Positions 49,746 through 58,591 of a stretch of DNA of 64,000 bases are shown piece after piece (position 1 is the stretch's first letter; each line of letters opens with the position of its first letter). The notes below the pieces were generated by a model. It was given only the letters and a program-made list of their open reading frames with translations. It was not told the origin of the DNA and did no database searches. The position numbers were made by a program, and so were the translations under genes. The DNA is from UBA10649 sp037130755 (GTDB lineage Bacteria > Actinomycetota > Actinomycetes > S36-B12), in the NCBI GenBank assembly GCA_037130755.1, contig JBAXSI010000011.1, positions 1-64,000 on the forward strand. Direction: 5' to 3'.

Positions 49746-52135
49746 CGATCACGAACAGTCCTGGCCCCAGCACCCCGGGCTCCGATGTCGAGGTCGCCGT
49801 CGACCTCATCACCGTCACGGTCGACGGCGTGGAGATGCGCGTGCCCAAGGGCACGCTGGCGATCCGCGCCGCCGAGCTGCTCGGCGTCGAGGTGCCGCGC
49901 TTTTGCGACCACCCACTGCTCGACCCGGTTGCCGCATGCCGCGCCTGCCTCATCGAGATCGACGGCATGCCGAAGCCACAGCCAGCGTGCGCGCAGGTGC
50001 TGTCCGACGGCATGAACGTGCACACGCAGCAGTCCTCCGAGGTCGCCCGCCTCGCGCAGGAGGGCGTTATGGAGTTCCTGCTCCTGAACCACCCCCTCGA
50101 CTGCCCCGTCTGCGACAAGGGCGGCGAGTGCCCGCTGCAGAACCAGGCGATGTCGATTGGTCGCCCCGAGAGCCGGTTCGACGGCACCAAGCGGCACTTC
50201 GAGAAGCCCATCAATGTCAGTGCACAGATCCTGCTCGACCGCGAGCGCTGCGTGTCCTGCGCACGCTGCACGCGCTTCGCCGACCAGATCGCTGGCGACC
50301 CGTTCATCGAGCTGTTGGAGCGCGGTGCGAAGCAGCAGGTCGGCACCGCTGCCGACCAGCCGTTCGACTCGTACTTCTCCGGCAACACCGTGCAGATCTG
50401 CCCGGTGGGTGCTCTGACTGCGGCCTCGTACCGGTTCCGGTCGCGCCCGTTCGACCTCGTCTCAGTCCCGACTGCGTGCGAGCACTGCGCCTCTGGCTGC
50501 TCGCTGCGCACCGACTACCGACGCGGCGTCGTCACCCGTCGCCTCGCGTGGGACGACCCGGCGGTCAACGAGGAATGGAACTGCGACAAGGGCCGCTTCG
50601 CCTTCGCGTATCAGACCGAGGGACGGGTCTCGTCGCCGCTTATTCGCGAGAACGGCGAGCTCCGTCCGGCGTCCTGGCCGGAGGCCATCGATGCAGCCGC
50701 GCGCGGCCTCGCCGATGCCAAGGGCAGCGTTGGCGTGCTCGTCGGCGGCCGGTCGACGGTCGAGGACGCGTATGCGTACGCGCGCTTCGCCCGCGCCGTG
50801 CTCGGTACCGACTCGATCGACTTCCGCGCCCGCCTGTCCTCGACCGAGGAGGCGCAGTTCCTGGCCGCCGAGGTCGCCGGCACACCGGTGCACGCGTCGT
50901 ACGACGCCATCGAGACCGCTCCCGTTGTCGTGGTCGTTGGGCTGGAGCCCGAGGACGAGTCACCGATCCTGTTCCTTCGCCTGCGCAAGGCGTCGCGCAA
51001 GGGCGTGCGCATCGTGCATCTGGGTCCGTCACGCACTCAGGGTGTGCGCAAGGTCGACGCGACGTGGGTCCCTGTGGTCCCGGGCGGCGAGGCTACGGCG
51101 CTGGGGTCGCTCGACGACCGGACTCGTGCGCTGCTCAGCCAGCCAGGTTCGGTGCTGCTCGTTGGCGAGCGCGTTGCCGGCTCGGCCGGTGCCGCCTCGG
51201 CCGCTGCGGCACTTGCCAAGCAGACCGGGGCCGCCCTGGCGTGGGTGCCGCGCCGCGCTGGCGAGCGCGGTGCTCTCGACGCTGGCGCCCTTGCCGGGCT
51301 GCTGCCTGGTGGTCGCCCGCTCACCGATCCTGCAGCGCGGGCCCAGGTGGCCGCGGCTTGGGGAATCGAGGAGTCGGCGCTCCCGACTGCCAACGGACTG
51401 GCAGGGGCCGAGCTGCTGGAGGCCGCTGCGAGCGGTCGCCTCGCGGCGCTGGTCGTCGGCGGCGTGGAGCTCGCGGACTATCCGGACCCCGCACTCGCGC
51501 GCGCGGCCGTCGAGAAGGCGGGCTTCGTGGTCTCATTCGAGAACCACCACTCGGAGGTCACGCAGGCCGCCGACGTGATCTTCCCCGTCGCCGTCGTGAC
51601 CGAGAAGTCCGGCACGTTCCTGAACTGGGAGGGTCGTCCGCGGCCTTTCGCCCAGGTCTTCCGTGACGCACTGACGATGTCCGATGCGCGAGTCCTGGCG
51701 ATGATCGCCCATGAGCTCGGCGAGAGCCTGCCGGGCGACGTGCCCACGATCCGTCGTGAGCTCGGTTCGCTCGGCGCCTGGACCGGAGCTCGCTGGGACA
51801 GCCCGCAGGTCACCGGTGGCAGCGTCGCTGGCGGCGTGCGCCTGGCGTCGTGGCGGCGCCTGCTCGACTCAGGCCTCATGCAGGAAGGCGAGCCGCACCT
51901 CGCTGCCACGGCCCGCCCCACCTCGGTCATGGTCTCCGCGGAGCGCGCGGCCAGCCTGGGGGAGACCGCCACGGTCTCTGGCCGCAGCGGCTCGGTCACC
52001 CTGCCCGTCGAGGTGGCCGACATCGCCGACGACACCGTGTGGGTCCCGCTGAACTCGCTCGGCTGCCACGTCTACTCAGACCTGGGCGTCCTGCCCGGTG
52101 ACGAGGTCACCATCACCGCGGGAGGTGCCGCATGA
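49742..52135 (+). CDS. nuoG: NADH-quinone oxidoreductase subunit G
   Basis: Largest peripheral-arm subunit, 797 aa. The 2Fe-2S N1b ligands lie in FCDHPLLDPVAACRACL and ACAQ; the His-Cys3 cluster in HPLDCPVCDKGGECPLQNQ; a 4Fe-4S set in CVSCARCTRFAD and CPVGAL. An N7-type 4Fe-4S set (CEHCASGC with a distant Cys in NEEWNCDKG) is also present, as in Thermus and E. coli. The C-terminal molybdopterin-oxidoreductase-like part is less conserved and rich in Ala. ATG 49742 overlaps nuoF. Confidence 0.95.
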   Translation: MTITNSPGPSTPGSDVEVAVDLITVTVDGVEMRVPKGTLAIRAAELLGVEVPRFCDHPLLDPVAACRACLIEIDGMPKPQPACAQVLSDGMNVHTQQSSEVARLAQEGVMEFLLLNHPLDCPVCDKGGECPLQNQAMSIGRPESRFDGTKRHFEKPINVSAQILLDRERCVSCARCTRFADQIAGDPFIELLERGAKQQVGTAADQPFDSYFSGNTVQICPVGALTAASYRFRSRPFDLVSVPTACEHCASGCSLRTDYRRGVVTRRLAWDDPAVNEEWNCDKGRFAFAYQTEGRVSSPLIRENGELRPASWPEAIDAAARGLADAKGSVGVLVGGRSTVEDAYAYARFARAVLGTDSIDFRARLSSTEEAQFLAAEVAGTPVHASYDAIETAPVVVVVGLEPEDESPILFLRLRKASRKGVRIVHLGPSRTQGVRKVDATWVPVVPGGEATALGSLDDRTRALLSQPGSVLLVGERVAGSAGAASAAAALAKQTGAALAWVPRRAGERGALDAGALAGLLPGGRPLTDPAARAQVAAAWGIEESALPTANGLAGAELLEAAASGRLAALVVGGVELADYPDPALARAAVEKAGFVVSFENHHSEVTQAADVIFPVAVVTEKSGTFLNWEGRPRPFAQVFRDALTMSDARVLAMIAHELGESLPGDVPTIRRELGSLGAWTGARWDSPQVTGGSVAGGVRLASWRRLLDSGLMQEGEPHLAATARPTSVMVSAERAASLGETATVSGRSGSVTLPVEVADIADDTVWVPLNSLGCHVYSDLGVLPGDEVTITAGGAA

Positions 52136-53493
52136 CCGGCTCGCAGTTCGGGCTCTTCGGCACGGATCCGTGGTGGCTGGTGATCCTCAAGGTCGTCGCC
52201 ATCTTCGTCATCCTCGTGCTGCTGACGCTGTTCACCATCTGGTGGGAGCGCCGCGTGGTGTCGCGCATGCAGAACCGCATCGGCCCCAACCGAGTCGGGC
52301 CGCAGGGCCTGCTCCAGTCGCTGATGGACGGCGTCAAGCTCGCGCTCAAGGAGGAGATCATCCCCAAGACGGCGCACAAGGCCGTCTACTGGATCGCCCC
52401 GGTCATCTCCGCCACCGCGGCGTTCATGGCCTTCGCGGTCATCCCGTTCGGCCCGACCGTCTCGATCTTCGGCGTCGAGACGCCGCTGCAGCTGACGGAC
52501 TTCCCGGTGTCGGTGCTCTACGTTCTCGCGATCGCGTCGATCGGCATCTACGGCATCGTGCTCGCCGGCTGGTCGTCCGGGTCCACCTACCCGCTGCTCG
52601 GCGGCCTGCGCTCCAGCGCCCAGATGATCTCCTACGAGATCGCGATGGGCCTGTCCTTCGTCGCGGTGTTCCTCTACGCCGGCTCGATGTCGACGTCAGA
52701 GATCGTCTCCGCCCAGGAGCCCATCTGGTTCGCCGTCATCCTGCTGCCGTCGTTCCTCATCTACGTCACCGCGATGACCGGTGAGACCAACCGCGCGCCG
52801 TTCGACCTCCCCGAGGCCGAGGGCGAGCTCGTCGGCGGCTTCCACACGGAGTACTCGTCGCTGAAGTTCGCGATGTTCTTCCTCGCCGAGTACATCAACA
52901 TGGTCACGGTCTCCGCCCTCGCGACGACCCTGTTCCTGGGCGGCTGGCGTGCGCCGTGGCCGCTGTCCTTGTGGGCCGGGGCCAATGAGGGCTGGTGGCC
53001 GGTGCTCTGGTGGCTGCTCAAGGTCCAGATCTTCATCTTCATGTTCATCTGGCTACGCGGCACCCTGCCCCGCCTGCGCTACGACCAGTTCATGCGCTTC
53101 GGCTGGAAGGTCCTCATCCCGATCTCGATCGCGTGGATCATGATCGTCGCGACCGCGAAGGCGATCCGCAACGACGTGACGTTGAGCAACGTCGAGATCC
53201 TCGCCGGCGGGGCGATCGTCATCGTCGTCCTCCTGCTCGGCTCGTGGATCATCCAGAGCCGTTCCGACCGACAGGCGGAGGCGGAGGCAGCCGAGCTGGC
53301 GGCCGCGGCCGAGGCACCGTTCGACCCAGTGGCCGGCGGCTACCCAGTACCACCGCTCCCCGGACAGGAATTCACGTACACCTCGCGGCGCGAGCTCGCC
53401 CAGGGCACGACCATCGTGCAGGAGCGAACCGAGGCCGCACCGACCGACGAGGCAGTCGCTGACGCGGCGTCCGAGGAGGACACCCATGGCTGA
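52132..53493 (+). CDS. nuoH: NADH-quinone oxidoreductase subunit H
   Basis: Membrane subunit (ND1-type) at the junction with the peripheral arm; its helices line the quinone channel. It is 453 aa. RRVVSRMQNRIGPNRVGPQGLLQ, LKEEIIPK and the acidic GETNRAPFDLPEAEGELVGGFHTEYS loop are typical. The protein has a long cytosolic C-terminal tail (about residues 390-453) rich in Ala/Glu/Pro, beyond the last helix. Overlaps nuoI by 8 nt. Confidence 0.96.
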   Translation: MTGSQFGLFGTDPWWLVILKVVAIFVILVLLTLFTIWWERRVVSRMQNRIGPNRVGPQGLLQSLMDGVKLALKEEIIPKTAHKAVYWIAPVISATAAFMAFAVIPFGPTVSIFGVETPLQLTDFPVSVLYVLAIASIGIYGIVLAGWSSGSTYPLLGGLRSSAQMISYEIAMGLSFVAVFLYAGSMSTSEIVSAQEPIWFAVILLPSFLIYVTAMTGETNRAPFDLPEAEGELVGGFHTEYSSLKFAMFFLAEYINMVTVSALATTLFLGGWRAPWPLSLWAGANEGWWPVLWWLLKVQIFIFMFIWLRGTLPRLRYDQFMRFGWKVLIPISIAWIMIVATAKAIRNDVTLSNVEILAGGAIVIVVLLLGSWIIQSRSDRQAEAEAAELAAAAEAPFDPVAGGYPVPPLPGQEFTYTSRRELAQGTTIVQERTEAAPTDEAVADAASEEDTHG

Positions 53494-54037
53494 GACCCCG
53501 CAGGCCATTCGTGGCTTCGGCGTCACCTTCTTGACGATGTTCAAGAAGGTGGTGACCGAGCAGTACCCCGAGCAGAAGGTTCCGACGCAGCCTCGCTACC
53601 ACGGACGCCACCAGCTGAACCGCTGGGCCGACGGCCTGGAGAAGTGCGTCGGCTGCGAGTTGTGCGCGTGGGCGTGCCCCGCGGATGCGATCTTCGTCGA
53701 AGGGGCGTCCAACTCCGAGGAGGAGCGGTTCTCGCCCGGCGAACGCTACGGTCGCGTCTACCAGATCAACTACCTGCGCTGCATCTTCTGCGGCCTGTGC
53801 ATCGAGGCCTGCCCCACCCGCGCCCTGACGATGACCAACTTCTACGAGCTGGCCGACGACAACCGCGCCGACCTCATCTTCGAGAAGCAGGACCTGCTGG
53901 CCCCGCTGCTGCCGGGCATGGTCGCCCCGCCGCACGCGATGGTCGAGGGCACGACCGAACGCGACTACTACGCCAACAACGTGAAGGGCGCCAGCCCGGA
54001 GCAGGTCACGACCAGCACTGAGGGGGTCGCGTCATGA
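53486..54037 (+). CDS. nuoI: NADH-quinone oxidoreductase subunit I
   Basis: TYKY-type ferredoxin subunit with clusters N6a and N6b, 183 aa. Two Cys sets: CVGCELCAWACP and CIFCGLCIEACP. Electrons pass from NuoG through these to NuoB. ATG 53486 overlaps nuoH by 8 nt and its stop overlaps nuoJ by ATGA. The C-terminal tail is Ser/Thr/Gly-rich. Confidence 0.96.
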   Translation: MAETPQAIRGFGVTFLTMFKKVVTEQYPEQKVPTQPRYHGRHQLNRWADGLEKCVGCELCAWACPADAIFVEGASNSEEERFSPGERYGRVYQINYLRCIFCGLCIEACPTRALTMTNFYELADDNRADLIFEKQDLLAPLLPGMVAPPHAMVEGTTERDYYANNVKGASPEQVTTSTEGVAS

Positions 54038-54813
54038 CCGACACGGCCGTCAACACCGGCGAGGCAGTGGTCTTCTGGATCTGCTCGGTCCTGGCGGTTG
54101 CCGGCGCACTGGGCATGGTCCTGTCGCGCAAGGCAGTCCACAGCGCGCTCTGGATCGCGTTGACGATGATCAACCTCGCCATCCTCTACGTCGCCAACTC
54201 GGCTCCGTTCCTGGGCATGGTCCAGGTGATCGTCTACACCGGCGCCGTGATGATGCTGTTCTTGTTCGTCCTCATGGTGGTCGGCGTCGACTCCTCCGAC
54301 TCGCTCATCGAGACCATCAAGGGCCAGCGGCTCGCCGCGCTGATCCTTGGCATCGGCCTTGCTGGACTCCTGGTGTGGGGTATCGCGAACGGCCTGACCG
54401 AGACCAGCACCGTGGGGCTCGACGCCGCGAATGCTGCTGACGGCGGGAACGTCGAGGGCATCGCCCACCTGATCTTCACCAAGTACCTGCTGGCCTTCGA
54501 GCTCACGTCGGCGCTGCTGATCACGGCCGCCATGGGCGCGATGGTCCTGGCGCACCGTGAGCACTGGACGAGCAAGGCGACCCAGAAGGACCTCTCCGTC
54601 GAGCGCTTCCACCGCGATGAGCACCCGGGCAACCTGCCCAACCCCGGCGTGTACGCCCGTCACAACGCGGTCGACACGCCCGCTCTCCTGCCGGACGGCA
54701 CGCCGCTCGAGGAGAGCATCCCCGCTCCGGTCCGTGCCCGCTCGGACGCCCGTCCGGTTGACCATGCCGACGTGCGAGAGGTGCACGAGATCACCGAGGG
54801 GAAGGGCGAATGA
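54034..54813 (+). CDS. nuoJ: NADH-quinone oxidoreductase subunit J
   Basis: ND6-type membrane subunit, 259 aa with about five helices in the first 180 residues. VIVYTGAVMMLFLFVLMVVG with the pi-bulge helix region is typical. A hydrophilic C-terminal tail of about 75 residues (from RHNAVDTPALLPDG) is longer than in E. coli. ATGA overlaps link it to nuoI and nuoK. Confidence 0.95.
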   Translation: MTDTAVNTGEAVVFWICSVLAVAGALGMVLSRKAVHSALWIALTMINLAILYVANSAPFLGMVQVIVYTGAVMMLFLFVLMVVGVDSSDSLIETIKGQRLAALILGIGLAGLLVWGIANGLTETSTVGLDAANAADGGNVEGIAHLIFTKYLLAFELTSALLITAAMGAMVLAHREHWTSKATQKDLSVERFHRDEHPGNLPNPGVYARHNAVDTPALLPDGTPLEESIPAPVRARSDARPVDHADVREVHEITEGKGE

Positions 54814-55109
54814 ACCCGTCGAACTACGTAGTCCTCTCCGCGCTGCTGTTCAGCATCGGCACCATCGGGGTGCTGGTGCGCCGCAATGCAATCGTCGTCT
54901 TCATGTCCGTCGAGCTCATGCTCAACGCGGCGAACCTGGCGTTCGTGGCGTTCGCGCGCATGAATGGCAACCTCGACGGTCAGGTGGTGGCCTTCTTCGT
55001 GATGGTCGTCGCCGCATCCGAGGTGGTCGTCGGGCTGGCGATCATCCTCACGATCTTCCGAACTCGAAGGTCGGCATCGATCGACGAACCGAACCTGCTG
55101 AAGTACTAG
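54810..55109 (+). CDS. nuoK: NADH-quinone oxidoreductase subunit K
   Basis: ND4L-type membrane subunit, 99 aa with three helices. SVELMLNAANLAFVAFAR carries the conserved Glu involved in proton transfer, and AASEVVVGLAIILTIFR the second one. It overlaps nuoJ by 4 nt; nuoL follows after 39 nt. Confidence 0.96.
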   Translation: MNPSNYVVLSALLFSIGTIGVLVRRNAIVVFMSVELMLNAANLAFVAFARMNGNLDGQVVAFFVMVVAASEVVVGLAIILTIFRTRRSASIDEPNLLKY

Positions 55110-55148
55110 ACGAAGCGACGTGGAAACCACCATGGATAGGACCGAATC

Positions 55149-57044
55149 GTGACAGAGCTCATGCCCGCCGAGGGGGTGTTCTCCCTCATCTGGGTGCTGA
55201 TCGCGCTGCCCCTGGTAGGCGCGGCGATCCTGCTGCTCGGGGGTCGGCGCACCAACAAGTGGGGCCCCTACCTGGCGATCCTCACCGTCTCAGCGGCCGC
55301 CGTCATCGGCGTGCTCATGCTGCTCGGGATGATGCAGGACAGCGCGGAGCAGCGCACGTACGGCCAGACGCTTTTCACATGGGTGTTCGCCGGCTCGTTC
55401 CAGGCGGACATGGCATTCCAGCTCGACCAGCTCTCGATCTGCTTCGTCCTGCTGATCACCATCGTGGGTGCGCTCATCCATGTGTACTCGTTGGGCTACA
55501 TGGAACATGACGAGAACAAGCGCAAGTTCTTCGGCATGCTCAACCTCTTCGTCGCGGCGATGCTGCTGCTCGTCCTGGCCAACAACTACCTCCTCCTGTA
55601 CGTCGGGTGGGAGGGCGTGGGCCTGGCCAGCTATCTGCTGATCAGCTTCTGGCAGCACAAGGACTCGGCCGCCCAGGCGGGCAAGAAGGCATTCATCATC
55701 AACCGCGTCGGCGACGTGGGCCTGAGCCTGGCGATCATGCTGTTGTTCGTCACCTTCGGCACGGTCAGTTTCCAGGACGTGTTCGGGGCTGCCGACAAGG
55801 CGAGTGAGGGCACGCTCACGGCGATCGGACTGCTCCTACTCCTCGCGGCCTGCGGCAAGTCGGCCCAGTTCCCGCTGCAGGCGTGGCTGCTCGACGCCAT
55901 GGAGGGCCCGACCCCGGTTTCAGCCCTGATCCACGCGGCAACGATGGTCACAGCCGGCGTCTACCTGATCGTGCGGAGCAACGTGATCTTCACTGCAGCC
56001 GAATGGGCCGCAGTCGCCGTCATCTGCGTGGGCCTGATCACCATGTGGATGGGCGCGATCATCGGCTCGGCCAAGGACGACATCAAGAAGTCACTCGCCG
56101 GCTCCACGATGAGCCAGATCGGCTACATGATCACCGCCGCCGGGCTTGGCCCCATCGGCTACGTCTTCGCCATCTTCCACCTGCTCATGCACGGCATCTT
56201 CAAGGCCGGCCTGTTCCTCGGGGCCGGCTCGGTGATGCACGGCATGAAGGACAACGTGAACATGCGCCGCTACGGCGCTCTGCGCGCCCTGATGGTGCTG
56301 ACGTCGACCACGTTCATCATCTGCTACCTGGCGATCATCGGCATCCCGCCGTTCGACGGCTTCTTCTCCAAGGACGACATCATCCATGCGTCCTTCGAGC
56401 GCAGCCCGATCATCGGCATCCTCGCGATGCTGGCCGCCGGCCTCACCGGCTTCTACATGACGCGCATGGTGGCGATGACCTTCTTCGGCAAGGCGAGGTG
56501 GGAGGACGACGTTCACCCGCACGAGTCGCCCAAGGTGATGACGATCCCGCTGGTGATCCTCGCCATCGGCGCCACCATCGGCGGCATGTCGCTGGTGTAC
56601 TGGGGCAACATCGAGTCGTGGCTGGAGCCGGTCGTCGGCATCAAGACCGTCGAACTGCCGCTGCCCTCCTGGGTCTACGAGCTCACCACGCTGGTGCTGG
56701 TCCTCATCGGAGCCGGCTTCGCCTGGCTGACCTACGCCCGCCGTGAGGTGCCCGTCGAGGCCCCGCACGGCAACCTCCTGACGCGCGCCGCGCGCGAGGA
56801 GCTCTACGGCAACCACGTCAACGATGCGCTCGTGGTCGCGCCCAGCTTCTGGCTGTCACGGGTCCTCGTGTGGTTCGACAACAAGGCGGTCGACGGGTTC
56901 GTCAACGGCAGTGCCGCCTTCGTCGGCGGACTGTCCGGCCGAATGCGCAGGTACCAGACCGGATTCGCTCGATCGTATGCGTTGTCAATGGTGGGTGGCG
57001 CCGTCCTGGTCGTCCTCGCCCTGGTGTTGGTGAGGGTCTCGTGA
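55149..57044 (+). CDS. nuoL: NADH-quinone oxidoreductase subunit L
   Basis: Antiporter-like proton-pumping subunit (ND5-type), 631 aa. The core (about 100-400) has GWEGVGLASYLLISFW, LQAWLLDAMEGPTPVSALIHAATMV-like sequence and DDIKKSLAGSTMSQIGYM. The C-terminal lateral helix region is present. GTG 55149 has only a weak AGGA upstream. Overlaps nuoM by GTGA. Confidence 0.95.
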   Translation: MTELMPAEGVFSLIWVLIALPLVGAAILLLGGRRTNKWGPYLAILTVSAAAVIGVLMLLGMMQDSAEQRTYGQTLFTWVFAGSFQADMAFQLDQLSICFVLLITIVGALIHVYSLGYMEHDENKRKFFGMLNLFVAAMLLLVLANNYLLLYVGWEGVGLASYLLISFWQHKDSAAQAGKKAFIINRVGDVGLSLAIMLLFVTFGTVSFQDVFGAADKASEGTLTAIGLLLLLAACGKSAQFPLQAWLLDAMEGPTPVSALIHAATMVTAGVYLIVRSNVIFTAAEWAAVAVICVGLITMWMGAIIGSAKDDIKKSLAGSTMSQIGYMITAAGLGPIGYVFAIFHLLMHGIFKAGLFLGAGSVMHGMKDNVNMRRYGALRALMVLTSTTFIICYLAIIGIPPFDGFFSKDDIIHASFERSPIIGILAMLAAGLTGFYMTRMVAMTFFGKARWEDDVHPHESPKVMTIPLVILAIGATIGGMSLVYWGNIESWLEPVVGIKTVELPLPSWVYELTTLVLVLIGAGFAWLTYARREVPVEAPHGNLLTRAAREELYGNHVNDALVVAPSFWLSRVLVWFDNKAVDGFVNGSAAFVGGLSGRMRRYQTGFARSYALSMVGGAVLVVLALVLVRVS

Positions 57045-58591
57045 CGTCCTTTCCGTGGCTGACCACGCTCGGGGTCGTCCCCCTTGTCGGCAGCATCGTC
57101 GTGCTGCTCCTCCCGAAGGGGAAGGCGCTACTCGCCAAGCAGGTGGCGCTGCTCTTCGCTGTGGCCACGCTCGTCCTGACCGTCGTGATGGCGCTGCAGT
57201 TCCAGGCCGACTCGGTCGAGCCGTTCCAGTTCGTCGAGAACTACCCGTGGATCCCGACCTTCGGCATTTCGTACTCCGTCGGCGTCGACGGCATCGGCCT
57301 GGTGCTGGTGGCGCTGGCCACCACGCTCGTCCCGATCGTCGTGATCGCCGGATGGAACGATGTCGAGGAGGGCCGCGGCACCGTCAAGGGCTACTTCTCG
57401 CTCATCCTCGTCCTCGAGACGCTGATGATCGGCGTCTTCTCGGCGACCGACGTGTTCTTGTTCTACGTCTTCTTCGAGGCGATGCTCATCCCGGTCTACT
57501 TCATGATCGGACGCTTCGGCGGCGTGCAGCGGTCCTATGCAGCGGTGAAGTTCCTGCTGTACAGCCTCGTCGGCGGCCTGTTCATGCTCGCCTCGCTGAT
57601 TGGGCTGTACGTCGTTTCCGCGCAGCTGACCGGCGACGGCACGTTCGACTTCCTCAAGCTCACGGGCCTGGACATCGATCCGACCACCCAGAAGCTGCTC
57701 TTCCTCGGCTTCTTCTTCGCCTTCGCCGTCAAGGCGCCGCTGTGGCCGTTCCACACGTGGCTGCCCGACGCTGCTGCCGAGGCAAAGCCCGGCACCGCAG
57801 TTCTGCTCATCGGCGTGCTCGACAAGGTCGGCACCTTCGGGATGATCCGCTACTGCCTGCCGATCTTCCCGGCGGCCTCGTCCTTCTACGCTCCCGTCGT
57901 CATCGGCATGGCGTTGGTGGGCATCTTCTACGGCGCCTTCGTCGCCCTCAGCCAGACCGACATGAAGCGGCTTTTCGCGTACTCGTCGATGTCGCACTTC
58001 GGTTTCATCGCCCTGGGCATCTTCGTGTTCACCACGCAGGGGCAAAGCGGCTCGGTCGTCTACATGGTCGCCCACGGGCTGTCGACCGCGGCGCTGTTCC
58101 TGACGGCGGGCTTCCTGATGCAGCGCTACCGCGGCTCGAGCACGATCACCGACTTCGGCGGCGTCAACAAGACCGCCCCAGTCCTGGCCGGCTTCTTCCT
58201 GTTCGCGACGCTGTCGTCGCTGGCACTGCCCGGCCTGGTGTCGTTCATCGGCGAGTTCCTTGTCCTGCTGGGCTCGTTCGAGCGGTACATGTGGGTCGGC
58301 GCCGTCGCCACCTTGGGCATCGTCATCACAGCGGCATACGCACTGCGGCTCTACCAGCGCACGATGACCGGGCCGGCGAAGCCCGAACTGGCCAGCATCA
58401 CCGACCTCAAGGGCCGGGAGATCACCGCGCTGGTGCCGATCATGGCGCTGTCGATCCTGCTCGGTCTCTGGCCGGCTCCGCTGCTCAACGTGATCAACCC
58501 GGCAGTCGACAAGGTCATGACCAGCATTGGAGCCACGGATCCCACTCCGACCGTGGCCCTAGGCTCCACCGTTGAAGGGACGAACAAGTGA
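57041..58591 (+). CDS. nuoM: NADH-quinone oxidoreductase subunit M
   Basis: ND4-type antiporter-like subunit, 516 aa with 14 helices expected. VFLFYVFFEAMLIPVYFMIG has the conserved Glu; FHTWLPDAAAEAKPGTAVLL and the Lys in DMKRLFAYSSMSHFGFI belong to the proton channel. GTG 57041 is coupled to nuoL and its stop to nuoN (GTGA). The longer frame upstream is a shadow inside nuoL. Confidence 0.95.
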   Translation: MTSFPWLTTLGVVPLVGSIVVLLLPKGKALLAKQVALLFAVATLVLTVVMALQFQADSVEPFQFVENYPWIPTFGISYSVGVDGIGLVLVALATTLVPIVVIAGWNDVEEGRGTVKGYFSLILVLETLMIGVFSATDVFLFYVFFEAMLIPVYFMIGRFGGVQRSYAAVKFLLYSLVGGLFMLASLIGLYVVSAQLTGDGTFDFLKLTGLDIDPTTQKLLFLGFFFAFAVKAPLWPFHTWLPDAAAEAKPGTAVLLIGVLDKVGTFGMIRYCLPIFPAASSFYAPVVIGMALVGIFYGAFVALSQTDMKRLFAYSSMSHFGFIALGIFVFTTQGQSGSVVYMVAHGLSTAALFLTAGFLMQRYRGSSTITDFGGVNKTAPVLAGFFLFATLSSLALPGLVSFIGEFLVLLGSFERYMWVGAVATLGIVITAAYALRLYQRTMTGPAKPELASITDLKGREITALVPIMALSILLGLWPAPLLNVINPAVDKVMTSIGATDPTPTVALGSTVEGTNK

